Shown here one piece after another: positions 21,388 through 28,598 of a stretch of 44,610 nucleotides of DNA. The number at the start of each line of letters is the position of its first letter. Position 1 is the first letter of the stretch. The DNA is taken from positions 1 to 44,610 of IMG/VR virus record IMGVR_UViG_3300036851_000139, one strand, 5' to 3'. This stretch comes from a virus. The translations under genes and the position numbers were made by a program. The notes beneath the pieces are model-generated. The model was not told where the DNA came from. It was given only the letters and a program-made list of their open reading frames with translations, and ran no database searches.

Positions 21388-22041
21388 ATGCGGAAGGTTT
21401 TCAAAGATTTGACCGGAGAGCGGTTCGGTCGATTGGTTGTGACTGGAGTTGTGCGAAAATCAAATCGCGCTCACGGCCCAACCATTTGGCGCTGCCTGTG
21501 CGATTGCGGCAAGGAGACTTCTGTCCAACATTGGAACCTCAAGACCAACACGCGCTCTTGTGGCTGCGCAAAGGCCACCCAAGGAGGGATGAGATATAAA
21601 GCACGTCCGCATCCGATGCATAATCGGTGGAGGGAAATGATCAGACGATGCGAGGACCCAAGAAACAAACAGTTCAAGAATTACGGCGCTCGCGGAATCG
21701 CCGTTTGCCAACGATGGAAGTCGCTTCCAAATTTCGTTTCCGACATGGAGTCGTCCTTTTTTGAAGGGGCCACTATTGAGCGCAAGGATAATGATTTGGG
21801 CTACTCCCCAGAAAATTGCATCTGGGCGACTCAAAGGGAGCAAACCAACAATCGTCGCGTCACCACCTTCGTAGACAGTCCTTGGGGACGCGTTCCAATG
21901 TCAATCGCCGCAGAACGTGTAGGGATTCCATATCCACTTTTTAAGGGACGAGTGCGTGAAGGCTGGTCGCCGGAGCGCCTATTTGATCCAGCAAATGCCA
22001 GAAGACTTCGTCGTCGAAGCGGGCAAGCTAACCGGGAGTAG
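21388..22041 (+). CDS. HNH/AP2-like putative homing endonuclease
   Basis: A 217-aa protein of a widespread phage family. The N-terminal module has DLTGERFGRLVVTGV, a CDCG and SCGC zinc-type cluster (about residues 44-66). The C-terminal module carries MIRRCEDPRNKQFKNYGARGI, VCQRWKSLPNFVSDM, IERKDNDLGYSPENCIW and ATQREQTNNRR, the conserved set of HNH-like mobile nucleases. GGAGG precedes the ATG at good spacing. It is free-standing, located at the boundary between the accessory operon and the lysis cassette, as expected for a selfish gene. Confidence 0.75.
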   Translation: MRKVFKDLTGERFGRLVVTGVVRKSNRAHGPTIWRCLCDCGKETSVQHWNLKTNTRSCGCAKATQGGMRYKARPHPMHNRWREMIRRCEDPRNKQFKNYGARGIAVCQRWKSLPNFVSDMESSFFEGATIERKDNDLGYSPENCIWATQREQTNNRRVTTFVDSPWGRVPMSIAAERVGIPYPLFKGRVREGWSPERLFDPANARRLRRRSGQANRE

Positions 22042-22171
22042 GACTCCCGCCCGTCATCCAATCCTCCAGCTCCGGCAGGTCAAATGCCGCCTCTTCATCC
22101 TCGGTCCCCGTATTGGGAAGATAGCGGCGACCCTTGCGGACACGTCGGAACGGCGGTCGGGGGCGACGCAT
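22028..22171 (-). CDS. Small hypothetical protein after the phosphoesterase
   Basis: A 47-aa protein, basic at the front (RRPRPPFRRVRKGRRY) and acidic at the end (EDEEAAFDLPELEDW). GAGG lies before the ATG, which follows the preceding stop by 4 nt. Overlaps the end of the nuclease gene by 14 nt on the other strand. Confidence 0.5.
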   Translation of the reverse strand: MRRPRPPFRRVRKGRRYLPNTGTEDEEAAFDLPELEDWMTGGSPTPG

Positions 22172-22175
22172 GGCA

Positions 22176-23318
22176 TTACCTCGCAACCATCTGTGGGGAC
22201 AACGTGATACGGGAGACCTCGCCATAGCGGCGATGATAGCTAATGACCTTCGCCGATCGGCCGGCCAGCCATCCGCCGTTCGCCGCGTAGGCGTCAGGCG
22301 CAGCCAGCGTCTCGTGACGCTCGACCTTCATCAGGTTTGTTGATTTCAGTTCGTCGGAGTGGAAGTGGCCGAGATGGGCGTAACTGTATTTGGTTCGGCC
22401 GAACACATCCCGGAACTTGCCGGCAAACACGCTGTCAACGGTCGCCAGCTTTCGGCGATGTCCATGATGATAGAACAGCGAGGTTTCGCCAAATTCGTAG
22501 ACGTAGTAGGTGCTGGCGCTCGTATCGACCGTGACCCGCGGCTCGTCCTCGAAGAACGCCGCAAACATCTCCCGCAACCAGGCTTCGCTCGCCGGGTCGT
22601 GGTTGGCGTCTGCCATGATGATGTGAACGCGCTGGTGCTTTTCGAGCAGCATCCTGACGATCCGCCGCAAGGTCCGGATAACCACCCGAATGACCTTCTG
22701 AAGCCGGCTGTCGGCGTCTAGGACGTGCGCGTGCGCTGGCGTCACGCTCAGATGTGAGTCGTGGTGTAGCAAGTCGCCGAGCTGGGCCAGGACCGCCGTT
22801 TGCGCTGGCGGCGACATCTCGATTGCCGCCGCGAACCAGTCCAACAGCAGCTTTTCGGCAATCTTCAGGTCGTAATCCGTGCCGGTCTCTGGCTCCCACG
22901 AGAGCATGCCGAAATGTAAATCCGTGACCGTGTACTGATTCAGGAGGTCGGCATTGCCCAACGAAGGAGGCAAAACCGGCTCCTCACGCGGGAGTTGCTG
23001 CTTTAGCTCGTCAAACGCCGTGCGGAGGGCGTCCAGCGTGGCGCTCGCATCATCCTTGGCCTTCACCCACTGGAGTAAACGCCCCTCTGGGTCGTCCTCT
23101 GGGAATTTGTAGAGGGTCGAAGTCGCGGCCCGGATTTGGCCTGGTTCGACGCCAGCCTGGTAGTCACCAAGCCCGCGCTCGGCGGCGATCTTCAGGCGAT
23201 GCCGGAAGGTCTTTTCGTTGAGGTTGAGGGCTTTGGCCGCGAGATGCTTGCGACCGTACCTGCGAAGTGCCTCAACAGCCTCCAGCGCCTTCTCGTCGCT
23301 CAGTGGCGGGGTTGGCAT
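22176..23318 (-). CDS. HTH-metallophosphoesterase fusion
   Basis: A 380-aa protein. The N-terminal 65 residues carry an HTH (ALEAVEALRRYGRKHLAAKAL, NEKTFRHRL). A calcineurin-like phosphoesterase with the metal motifs in order follows: DLHFG (about 133), GDLLHHDSH (about 181), ANHD and GHFHSDE. The family hydrolyses phosphodiesters of nucleic acids or nucleotides. The ATG overlaps the upstream stop (TGATG). I recall similar HTH-phosphoesterases in other phages, of unknown substrate; its placement with lysis genes is notable. Confidence 0.8.
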   Translation of the reverse strand: MPTPPLSDEKALEAVEALRRYGRKHLAAKALNLNEKTFRHRLKIAAERGLGDYQAGVEPGQIRAATSTLYKFPEDDPEGRLLQWVKAKDDASATLDALRTAFDELKQQLPREEPVLPPSLGNADLLNQYTVTDLHFGMLSWEPETGTDYDLKIAEKLLLDWFAAAIEMSPPAQTAVLAQLGDLLHHDSHLSVTPAHAHVLDADSRLQKVIRVVIRTLRRIVRMLLEKHQRVHIIMADANHDPASEAWLREMFAAFFEDEPRVTVDTSASTYYVYEFGETSLFYHHGHRRKLATVDSVFAGKFRDVFGRTKYSYAHLGHFHSDELKSTNLMKVERHETLAAPDAYAANGGWLAGRSAKVISYHRRYGEVSRITLSPQMVAR

Positions 23319-23692
23319 CAGCCACCAATTCCGGAGATGAAGCAAAACACCGTGTCGCCGATCGAGCACATATGCGCCCAACCATCTGGGCTGTCGCGGT
23401 CATACTCGACCTTCTCCTGCGGGATGCGTAGCCACTTGCCGTCGCTGGCGCGCTGGGCTTCCCATCCGGTGTGTGGGGAGTATCTAACTGCCGGCACAGG
23501 CGCGCAGTCCTGATCGTTGCAGCAGGAATAGCGCCGGTCGTCCGGCCTCATCCAGGATTTATAGAATTTCTGGTGGAGCATTTCATGCTCAGGCGGGTGG
23601 TGATGACCCGCGTGTTGCGCCAATCCGCCATTCATTCCGACGTACAACAGTAACAAACACGCAATCACGATGCCCGCGATGGCTCGCAGCAT
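23318..23692 (-). CDS. Secreted Cys/His-containing protein
   Basis: A 124-aa protein with a signal peptide (MLRAIAGIVIACLLLLYVG), then a His-rich patch (HAGHHHPPEHEMLH) and a domain with CCNDQDC and MCSIGDTVFCF. Several cysteines in an exported protein suggest disulfide or metal binding in the periplasm. It lies between the lysis genes and the phosphoesterase, so a role in lysis or envelope change is inferred. No family is named. Confidence 0.7.
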   Translation of the reverse strand: MLRAIAGIVIACLLLLYVGMNGGLAQHAGHHHPPEHEMLHQKFYKSWMRPDDRRYSCCNDQDCAPVPAVRYSPHTGWEAQRASDGKWLRIPQEKVEYDRDSPDGWAHMCSIGDTVFCFISGIGG

Positions 23693-23774
23693 TATAACCT
23701 CCAGCTTATTGTGGAAGGGGTTGGCGATAAGGAATGGGTTATACTCGGCTTGAAAAAGCGATGATAACTCAGCG

Positions 23775-23957
23775 CTATAACTTGAACCTTCGAACGCACC
23801 GCTGCAGACCGAACCCGTCGTGCGTCAGGCCGGAATCGTTGCCGATGTCGGCGGGCGGGCACGAAGGAATTTGGATTGCCTCGGTGAGGCCGCCGTGAGG
23901 GAATGCGAAGGTGCAGACTAGAAGCAAGACGGCGGTCACGCCGGCCGCTTCCACCAT
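23775..23957 (-). CDS. Small exported protein
   Basis: A 60-aa protein with a hydrophobic signal-like front (VTAVLLLVCTFAFPHGGLTEA) and a short part with two Cys (PSCPPADIGN, QRCVRRF). Overlaps the end of the holin candidate by 22 nt. The 23693-23774 gap upstream of its neighbour shows no gene. Confidence 0.5.
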   Translation of the reverse strand: MVEAAGVTAVLLLVCTFAFPHGGLTEAIQIPSCPPADIGNDSGLTHDGFGLQRCVRRFKL

Positions 23958-24124
23958 TGGCGGAGTTTCATGACCATCTGAATGAGCTGAGCGACCAGCA
24001 CCGCGGCGCCAAGGATGGGAAGGATGAGCGCGGCATATTCCGAAGTCGCTTGCAGCAACGGCAACCACCAGGGGCTGGAGACGGCAGCAACGGCGCTGGT
24101 GGTCGTCACGGAGTTGAGGGTCAT
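23936..24124 (-). CDS. Holin candidate
   Basis: A 62-aa protein with a hydrophobic middle (ALILPILGAAVLVAQLIQMV), a polar Thr/Ser-rich front and a basic C-terminus (KLRQWWKRPA). Size and layout fit a class II/III holin that opens the membrane or triggers a SAR endolysin. It overlaps the Rz1-like gene by 4 nt and lies in the lysis cassette; membership of a known holin family cannot be shown. Confidence 0.6.
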   Translation of the reverse strand: MTLNSVTTTSAVAAVSSPWWLPLLQATSEYAALILPILGAAVLVAQLIQMVMKLRQWWKRPA

Positions 24125-24354
24125 TTCTTCAGCTTCTTGTACGGAGGCGGCGCACCGCAGATCGACGACAGGGCACCGTTATTGCCGACGACCTGGCGAA
24201 TGGTTTCGGCAGTGTCCTTGCGGGACGGGTAGACGTGCTTGATCGTCTCGCAGGTAACGGACTTAGTCCCGGAACCAGTCGTTTGACAGTTCGCCAGCGT
24301 CAAGCTCGCGCAGAGCATCAGCCCGGCCGTTGTCACCCTTTTTAATCGCGTCAT
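24121..24354 (-). CDS. Outer-membrane spanin lipoprotein (Rz1-like)
   Basis: A 77-aa lipoprotein with a signal peptide ending in LANC (Cys23) and a short Pro/Lys tail (GAPPPYKKLKK). Its first part lies inside the 3' end of the Rz-like gene in another frame, the hallmark overlap of Rz/Rz1 pairs. The spanin pair fuses inner and outer membranes at the end of lysis. Confidence 0.75.
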   Translation of the reverse strand: MTRLKRVTTAGLMLCASLTLANCQTTGSGTKSVTCETIKHVYPSRKDTAETIRQVVGNNGALSSICGAPPPYKKLKK

Positions 24355-24493
24355 TGATTTGCCTTTCGACCTTCGCTTTGTAAGATGTGCGGCCGTCGTA
24401 ACGGCCCTTTGCGTAGATGCCAGCGAGCGCGAGCCCGACGACCGCGAGGCCTCCGAGCCATCTGCCAACCGGAGAGAGGAAAAATGCAAGCAT
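24263..24493 (-). CDS. Inner-membrane spanin (Rz-like)
   Basis: A 76-aa protein with an N-terminal transmembrane helix (RWLGGLAVVGLALAGIYAKG) and a charged helical periplasmic part (KAKVERQINDAIKKGDNGRADAL). Short for an Rz, but topology and the overlap with the lipoprotein gene support the call. Its ATG overlaps the preceding stop (TGATG). Confidence 0.75.
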   Translation of the reverse strand: MLAFFLSPVGRWLGGLAVVGLALAGIYAKGRYDGRTSYKAKVERQINDAIKKGDNGRADALRELDAGELSNDWFRD

Positions 24494-24588
24494 CAGAACC
24501 TCGCGATGAGATGGGCGAGGCCAACAATGACCAGGCCGATGAGAAACAAGTAAATGAATGCCCCATGGCCAGTGAACGGATCAGGCAT
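24493..24588 (-). CDS. Very small membrane protein of the lysis cassette
   Basis: A 31-aa protein, one transmembrane helix (AFIYLFLIGLVIVGLAHLIA). It overlaps the end of the lysozyme gene by 8 nt and the start of the Rz-like gene. Could be a pinholin or antiholin; size and place are the only support. Confidence 0.55.
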   Translation of the reverse strand: MPDPFTGHGAFIYLFLIGLVIVGLAHLIARF

Positions 24589-25051
24589 CGTTGAGACCCT
24601 CCATGCAGAGACGGCGTTCCTTGACGCGACGCCTGGTCAGGCCGGGAAACACGACGCCGGCCGCTCGGTTAAACCGGAGCATGGCATCACAGGCGCCCTG
24701 CCCGTTGCCCGCGTTGTAGAACCGCGCCACGCTCGACTTGCAGAAACCGCCAGTGCCGATGTTGTAGGCGAGCGACAGGAACGCCAGCTCGGTCTTGTCC
24801 GACATCGGGCGCGTGATGCAGCGCTCGACCCTGTCGGCGAAGTGGTCCAGTTCTTTGATGAGAAGCGCCTTGCACTCCAGGATCGACTTCCGATCGCCGG
24901 GCTTCACGCCCTCAGTCGAGCCATAACAGATCGTCCATGGGTGGCCGCGCGTGGCTGGATCGGGATAGGCAACGAGACGCAGCCCCTCGAACCCGCCGAC
25001 CAGCGTGACGGCAAGCGCAGCCATTGCGCCGCCCTTTGCCAGTCGGCTCAC
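24581..25051 (-). CDS. Lysozyme (GH24, T4-type), probable SAR endolysin
   Basis: A 156-aa muramidase. The catalytic triad pattern is present: Glu22 (FEGLRL), Asp31 (AYPDP), Thr40 (WTICYG), with LAYNIGTGGFCKSS and FNRAAGVVFPGLTRRR typical of the family. The front (AMAALAVTLVGGFEG) is weakly hydrophobic like a signal-anchor-release sequence, so export by Sec without a holin is possible. The GTG start overlaps the stop of the preceding small membrane gene. Confidence 0.9.
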   Translation of the reverse strand: MSRLAKGGAMAALAVTLVGGFEGLRLVAYPDPATRGHPWTICYGSTEGVKPGDRKSILECKALLIKELDHFADRVERCITRPMSDKTELAFLSLAYNIGTGGFCKSSVARFYNAGNGQGACDAMLRFNRAAGVVFPGLTRRRVKERRLCMEGLNDA

Positions 25052-25161
25052 AGCAGAACGATCGCCACGAACACCGCAGCGGCGCTATAGCCTAGCATCT
25101 GGTGCGGATGCGCCACGATCCAGTCGATGGCCTTGAGATAGAAATCCTTGAATGCGTTCAT
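25048..25161 (-). CDS. Small membrane protein, first of the lysis cassette
   Basis: A 37-aa protein, amphipathic at the front (NAFKDFYLKAIDWIVAHPHQ) and with a transmembrane helix at the end (YSAAAVFVAIVLL). It starts 22 bases after the terminator T-run. Another holin candidate from its position right before lysozyme. Confidence 0.55.
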   Translation of the reverse strand: MNAFKDFYLKAIDWIVAHPHQMLGYSAAAVFVAIVLL

Positions 25162-25182
25162 GGCGGGCTCCTTGGGGTTTGG

Positions 25183-25210
25183 GAAAAGAAAAAGCCGCCC
25201 GGAGGCGGCT
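25183..25210 (-). terminator. Leftward terminator upstream of the lysis cassette
   Basis: Read leftward: AGCCGCC-TCCG-GGCGGCT followed by TTTTTCTTTT. It lies between the fibre genes and the lysis cassette, so lysis genes need their own start downstream or antitermination. Very similar in sequence to the terminator at 28419-28442. Confidence 0.88.
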
Positions 25211-25268
25211 GGCGGTTGGGTTGCGGGGCTGGTAGGTTGCTCGCCCCGAGTGCTAACCGGAGCCGCGA

Positions 25269-26069
25269 GTGAACTTCATTAATCGAGCCAAGGGCTATGT
25301 CTCGCGGAGGCTAAATCCTGCGCCGGCCGTAGAGCCGGAGACGATTTTGCCGGCACCCGCACGTCCGTCACCTGCTGTTACAAGGTCCGGATACGCCGCT
25401 TATGGCGAAGACATCATGGCGGTCGCTTGGTTTCAGCACTTCGGCATTGAGCTAACCCAACTCCGATATCTTGATATCGGCGCCGCGCATCCCTGGCAGA
25501 TCAACAACACGTACAAGCTGTACGAATACGGCGCATCCGGCGTGCTGGTCGAGCCAGACCCTGATCAGGCCAAGGCACTGCAATTGGCACGCCCACGTGA
25601 CACCGTTTTGAACGTTGGCGCGGCGTTCGACGAACGCCGCAGTGGAAATCTCAACCGAATGACGACCAGCTTGTTCAATAGTTTTTCTGACGAACAGGCC
25701 GACTTCGTTGTTCGATCGTCTGAGGGATGGCAGCCCGAGCAGCGGCAGGAACTGCGCGAACGCCGTGAGATTCCGCTTGTGCCCATCAACGAGCTTATCG
25801 CCGAACATCTCGGCCAAGCTCCGGACTTCCTTTCAATCGACGCGGAAACGCTCGACGTTCCGATTTTGCTAAAGCTCGATATGTCGCGGTTCAAACCATG
25901 GATTGTGTGCATGGAAGCCGTGACAGATCGCAAGCTCGCCGATGATATATGGCTGCCTCAGGGCTATGTGTTGTCGGCGTTCACGCCCGATAACTTCATG
26001 TATATGATCGACCCGTTTTCGACCGCTTGGCACGAATTTAAGGCGGGCAGTCGGCGCCATCCCATTTAG
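25269..26069 (+). CDS. FkbM-family methyltransferase (moron)
   Basis: A 266-aa protein. After a disordered Pro-rich front (residues 15-40), the SAM-binding motif YLDIGAAHP is at 67-75 and the acidic strand VEPDPDQ at 94-100; [11 protein letters not shown] near 195 is the conserved FkbM pattern. FkbM enzymes O-methylate sugars or small molecules, often surface polysaccharides. The gene is rightward among leftward late genes, so it is an independently expressed insert, perhaps for changing the host surface after infection. GTG start with CGGAG seven bases upstream. Confidence 0.88.
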   Translation: MNFINRAKGYVSRRLNPAPAVEPETILPAPARPSPAVTRSGYAAYGEDIMAVAWFQHFGIELTQLRYLDIGAAHPWQINNTYKLYEYGASGVLVEPDPDQAKALQLARPRDTVLNVGAAFDERRSGNLNRMTTSLFNSFSDEQADFVVRSSEGWQPEQRQELRERREIPLVPINELIAEHLGQAPDFLSIDAETLDVPILLKLDMSRFKPWIVCMEAVTDRKLADDIWLPQGYVLSAFTPDNFMYMIDPFSTAWHEFKAGSRRHPI

Positions 26070-27505
26070 CGCGCGCGCCGCGCGACTATAGCTCCATAAG
26101 CGGCCGGTGCGCCGACATTGAACGTGCAATTCGTCACCAAATACACTGTCGTGGTTGCGCTCAGACTGAGACGGAAAGTGCCAGGCTTTAGTGTGATTGC
26201 GAACAACGAGGTAAATGCTCCAAACGTGAAATTAGCGTAGCGATCTGCCGATGTGTTGTTGGTCGCACTCGTTGTTGAAATTGATCCAGTCACAGTTTGA
26301 AAAGACGCCGGCGATCCAGTGACAAAGATAGTTCCGGTAACGTCCCAATCTCCGGCGGTTAGCGATATGCTCGTGATGTTGGCCGCGACCCCAGTTGTCA
26401 GACCAATTGGCGTACCGACAGGAAGTATCGAACTGACGTACTCACCAACATCGCCATCCGCCGCGCTGTCGTTCGTGTTCGTGCCCTGAACCGGAATGCC
26501 GCCGTTGCCGGAGCGAGAGAGAGCGCCCGTGGTATCAGCGACGATAAGCGCCGAGTTCTGGATAATAGTACCGGTGGCGCCGTCGAAACGCGCTACGGCA
26601 TTATCTGTTGCGGAGCCTGGCCCCGAGACATTGCCTGATCCGGCCGGCGTAGCCCACGTTCCATCGCCGCGCCAGAATGTCGACGCTGACGCTCCGGACC
26701 CGGAGTTGAGATGTCCGACCGCAAGATTTCCTAGTACGCCGGTCGAGAGTGGCAATCCCGTGCCGTTTGTCAAAACAACAGCCGATGGCGTGCCCAGTGC
26801 GGGCGTAGTAAATGACGGAGAAACCGCCCGAGCGACGGCCCCTGTTCCGGTATTAGCAGTTACGGCGACGCCGTTGATAGAGAGAGAGTTGCCGGCGCCG
26901 GCCGTGTCGTAGGTTTTGCCCGTCAGCGTGTTTGTCGAAGTCGCGGACAGGATCGCGCCGGTCGGCGGCATGGTGTAAGTCTGCCCATCCGTGCCGGTGA
27001 ACACCATTGTATTGTTAAACGTCAGCGTCTTGCCGGCACCGCCGGTCAACGTATAGGTGCCGGCCGTGAACGTGTTGCCGTTGATGCTGGTTGCGGTCGC
27101 CGCGCCCAATATCGGGACCGTGAACGTCGGGCCATTTGCCCGTGCCATAGCGCCCGTGCCGGTGTTTGCCGTGACAGGGAGGCCCGCAATGCTGAGACTG
27201 TTTCCAACTCCCGCCGTGTCGAATGTTTTATTGGTGAAGATGTCGGTTGTCGCCTTGCCGACGAGCGTATCAGTCGCGGCCGGGACAGTGAGCGTCCCGG
27301 AGGCCACCGCCTCCGCGACGATGGTCGTCACACCCGAGGTCGATCCCACCAGGATCAGCGGCTCAGCATTGTTGAATGTCAAACCCTCGTCATAGTCATC
27401 GAACAGCGCGATTGCATCGTTTGGATCGATGACCGTGTTGACGATGGGGTCGGAGAACGAGTTGGAAATCCGGTCAAAGATGCCGGTCGTTGGATTACGA
27501 GGCAT
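26066..27505 (-). CDS. Tail fibre / receptor-binding protein
   Basis: A 479-aa Thr/Gly/Ala-rich protein. Repeated segments ([36 protein letters not shown]) are typical of phage fibre stalks that trimerise as beta-structures. The C-terminal 120 residues ([13 protein letters not shown] to the end) look like a globular beta domain for receptor contact. It is the last gene of the late operon and its end overlaps the FkbM gene end by 4 nt on the other strand. Confidence 0.82.
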   Translation of the reverse strand: MPRNPTTGIFDRISNSFSDPIVNTVIDPNDAIALFDDYDEGLTFNNAEPLILVGSTSGVTTIVAEAVASGTLTVPAATDTLVGKATTDIFTNKTFDTAGVGNSLSIAGLPVTANTGTGAMARANGPTFTVPILGAATATSINGNTFTAGTYTLTGGAGKTLTFNNTMVFTGTDGQTYTMPPTGAILSATSTNTLTGKTYDTAGAGNSLSINGVAVTANTGTGAVARAVSPSFTTPALGTPSAVVLTNGTGLPLSTGVLGNLAVGHLNSGSGASASTFWRGDGTWATPAGSGNVSGPGSATDNAVARFDGATGTIIQNSALIVADTTGALSRSGNGGIPVQGTNTNDSAADGDVGEYVSSILPVGTPIGLTTGVAANITSISLTAGDWDVTGTIFVTGSPASFQTVTGSISTTSATNNTSADRYANFTFGAFTSLFAITLKPGTFRLSLSATTTVYLVTNCTFNVGAPAAYGAIVARRAR

Positions 27506-27507
27506 TC

Positions 27508-28398
27508 TCAGACCCCTGCATAGAAGATGAAGTTGACAGCACGCGTCGGCTGAACCCTTGAAAGGTTCGTCTGCGCTTGGGCACCGTTGATGCTGCCGAC
27601 CGTTCCGACCGGCGTGAAGGAGCTGATAAGAGAGCCGGCCGTTACACTGCCGATGAGGGCGCCAAGCCCCCCGCTGCCGTAATTGAAGGATTGAGTAGCG
27701 CCGAAGGGGACAGCCCCCACCGTTGAAGAGGCGTTGCCTAGCTGCCCGGTGAATGCGGGCGAGAAGTTCGGCAGTTCCGGCAGCAGAATAGGTGCAGCTG
27801 CAAAGCCAGTGATGGCGCCAACCGTCGCCAGGCCCGGAGTGATTGATGCGCCGGAATCAACACCAGCCAACGCATAACCAGCGCCAGAGGCGATCGTAAA
27901 AGTCGTAGTTCCGTTACCGTTGGTGAACCATGCGCTGCCATTGGCTATGGCAGCTTGCGCAAACGTCCAAAGAGCTGGCCTGTCTGCCCTGTTGTACGTC
28001 GCCCCTGCCAGCACCCAACCAGATGGCGCCGTGGTGTCGGGCCACGGAAGAGGGCCGAGGCCAACGGGCAACAGCGGCAGGCCGTTTTGCTTCAGCGGCA
28101 CAGCAAAATCCGCCCCGGTCGGACCGATCGTCGCCTGCACCAACCCGCCGCCGAATATCTCCTGCGTATCAGCAGCAGACCTGCGCAGGCCCGTATTCGG
28201 GTCTGACAGATAAGTCATACCCTGCGATGCGAGCTGTAGCGGCCCGGTCATGCCGCCCTGACCGTCTCGGGCAAGCGATCCCGTCAGCGCATCGGCGATG
28301 TCCGAGAAGTCGCTATTCACCGCTGAGGATGAAATGACCGTGTTCGGCAAGAAGGGGGGTTCTGGAAGCAGGTAGACGCCTCCACCGTTGCGGCTCAT
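27508..28398 (-). CDS. Tail fibre with collar-like tip domain
   Basis: A 296-aa protein. The N-terminal 60 residues ([21 protein letters not shown], then DIADALTGS) are the fibre attachment part common in phages. Further on come [19 protein letters not shown] and a Gly/Thr-rich end closing with VNFIFYAGV, the pattern of phage tail-collar domains. It begins just after a terminator and lies 3 nt before the second fibre gene. Confidence 0.82.
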   Translation of the reverse strand: MSRNGGGVYLLPEPPFLPNTVISSSAVNSDFSDIADALTGSLARDGQGGMTGPLQLASQGMTYLSDPNTGLRRSAADTQEIFGGGLVQATIGPTGADFAVPLKQNGLPLLPVGLGPLPWPDTTAPSGWVLAGATYNRADRPALWTFAQAAIANGSAWFTNGNGTTTFTIASGAGYALAGVDSGASITPGLATVGAITGFAAAPILLPELPNFSPAFTGQLGNASSTVGAVPFGATQSFNYGSGGLGALIGSVTAGSLISSFTPVGTVGSINGAQAQTNLSRVQPTRAVNFIFYAGV

Positions 28399-28418
28399 TC
28401 AGGATGCTCCTAGAATGC

Positions 28419-28442
28419 AAAAAGCCGCCCCGGAGGACGGCC
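28419..28442 (-). terminator. Leftward terminator before the fibre genes
   Basis: Read leftward: GGCCGTCC-TCCG-GGGCGGCT followed by TTTTTGC. It lies between the last ejection gene and the fibres, and would lower fibre expression relative to the head genes. Confidence 0.75.
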
Positions 28443-28445
28443 TTG

Positions 28446-28598
28446 ATGCGTTTAATTCAGATCGGTGTTGTTCTGGCGCTCGGCCTATTCACGACTTGGC
28501 TTGCCAACCTTTGGCTCGGCCTGTTCGATTTCATTTACGACCTTCGGCAGGCCCGGTCGCTCCGAGCCACCTCGGAGATGACAGAACGCGAGCAATAG
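28446..28598 (+). CDS. Possible small membrane protein
   Basis: A 50-aa rightward frame with a good hydrophobic stretch (IQIGVVLALGLFTTWLANLWL) and a charged tail. It sits between the terminator and the 3' end of the ejection gene, overlapping the latter by 68 nt antisense. No ribosome-binding site stands out, so it is uncertain. Confidence 0.35.
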   Translation: MRLIQIGVVLALGLFTTWLANLWLGLFDFIYDLRQARSLRATSEMTEREQ

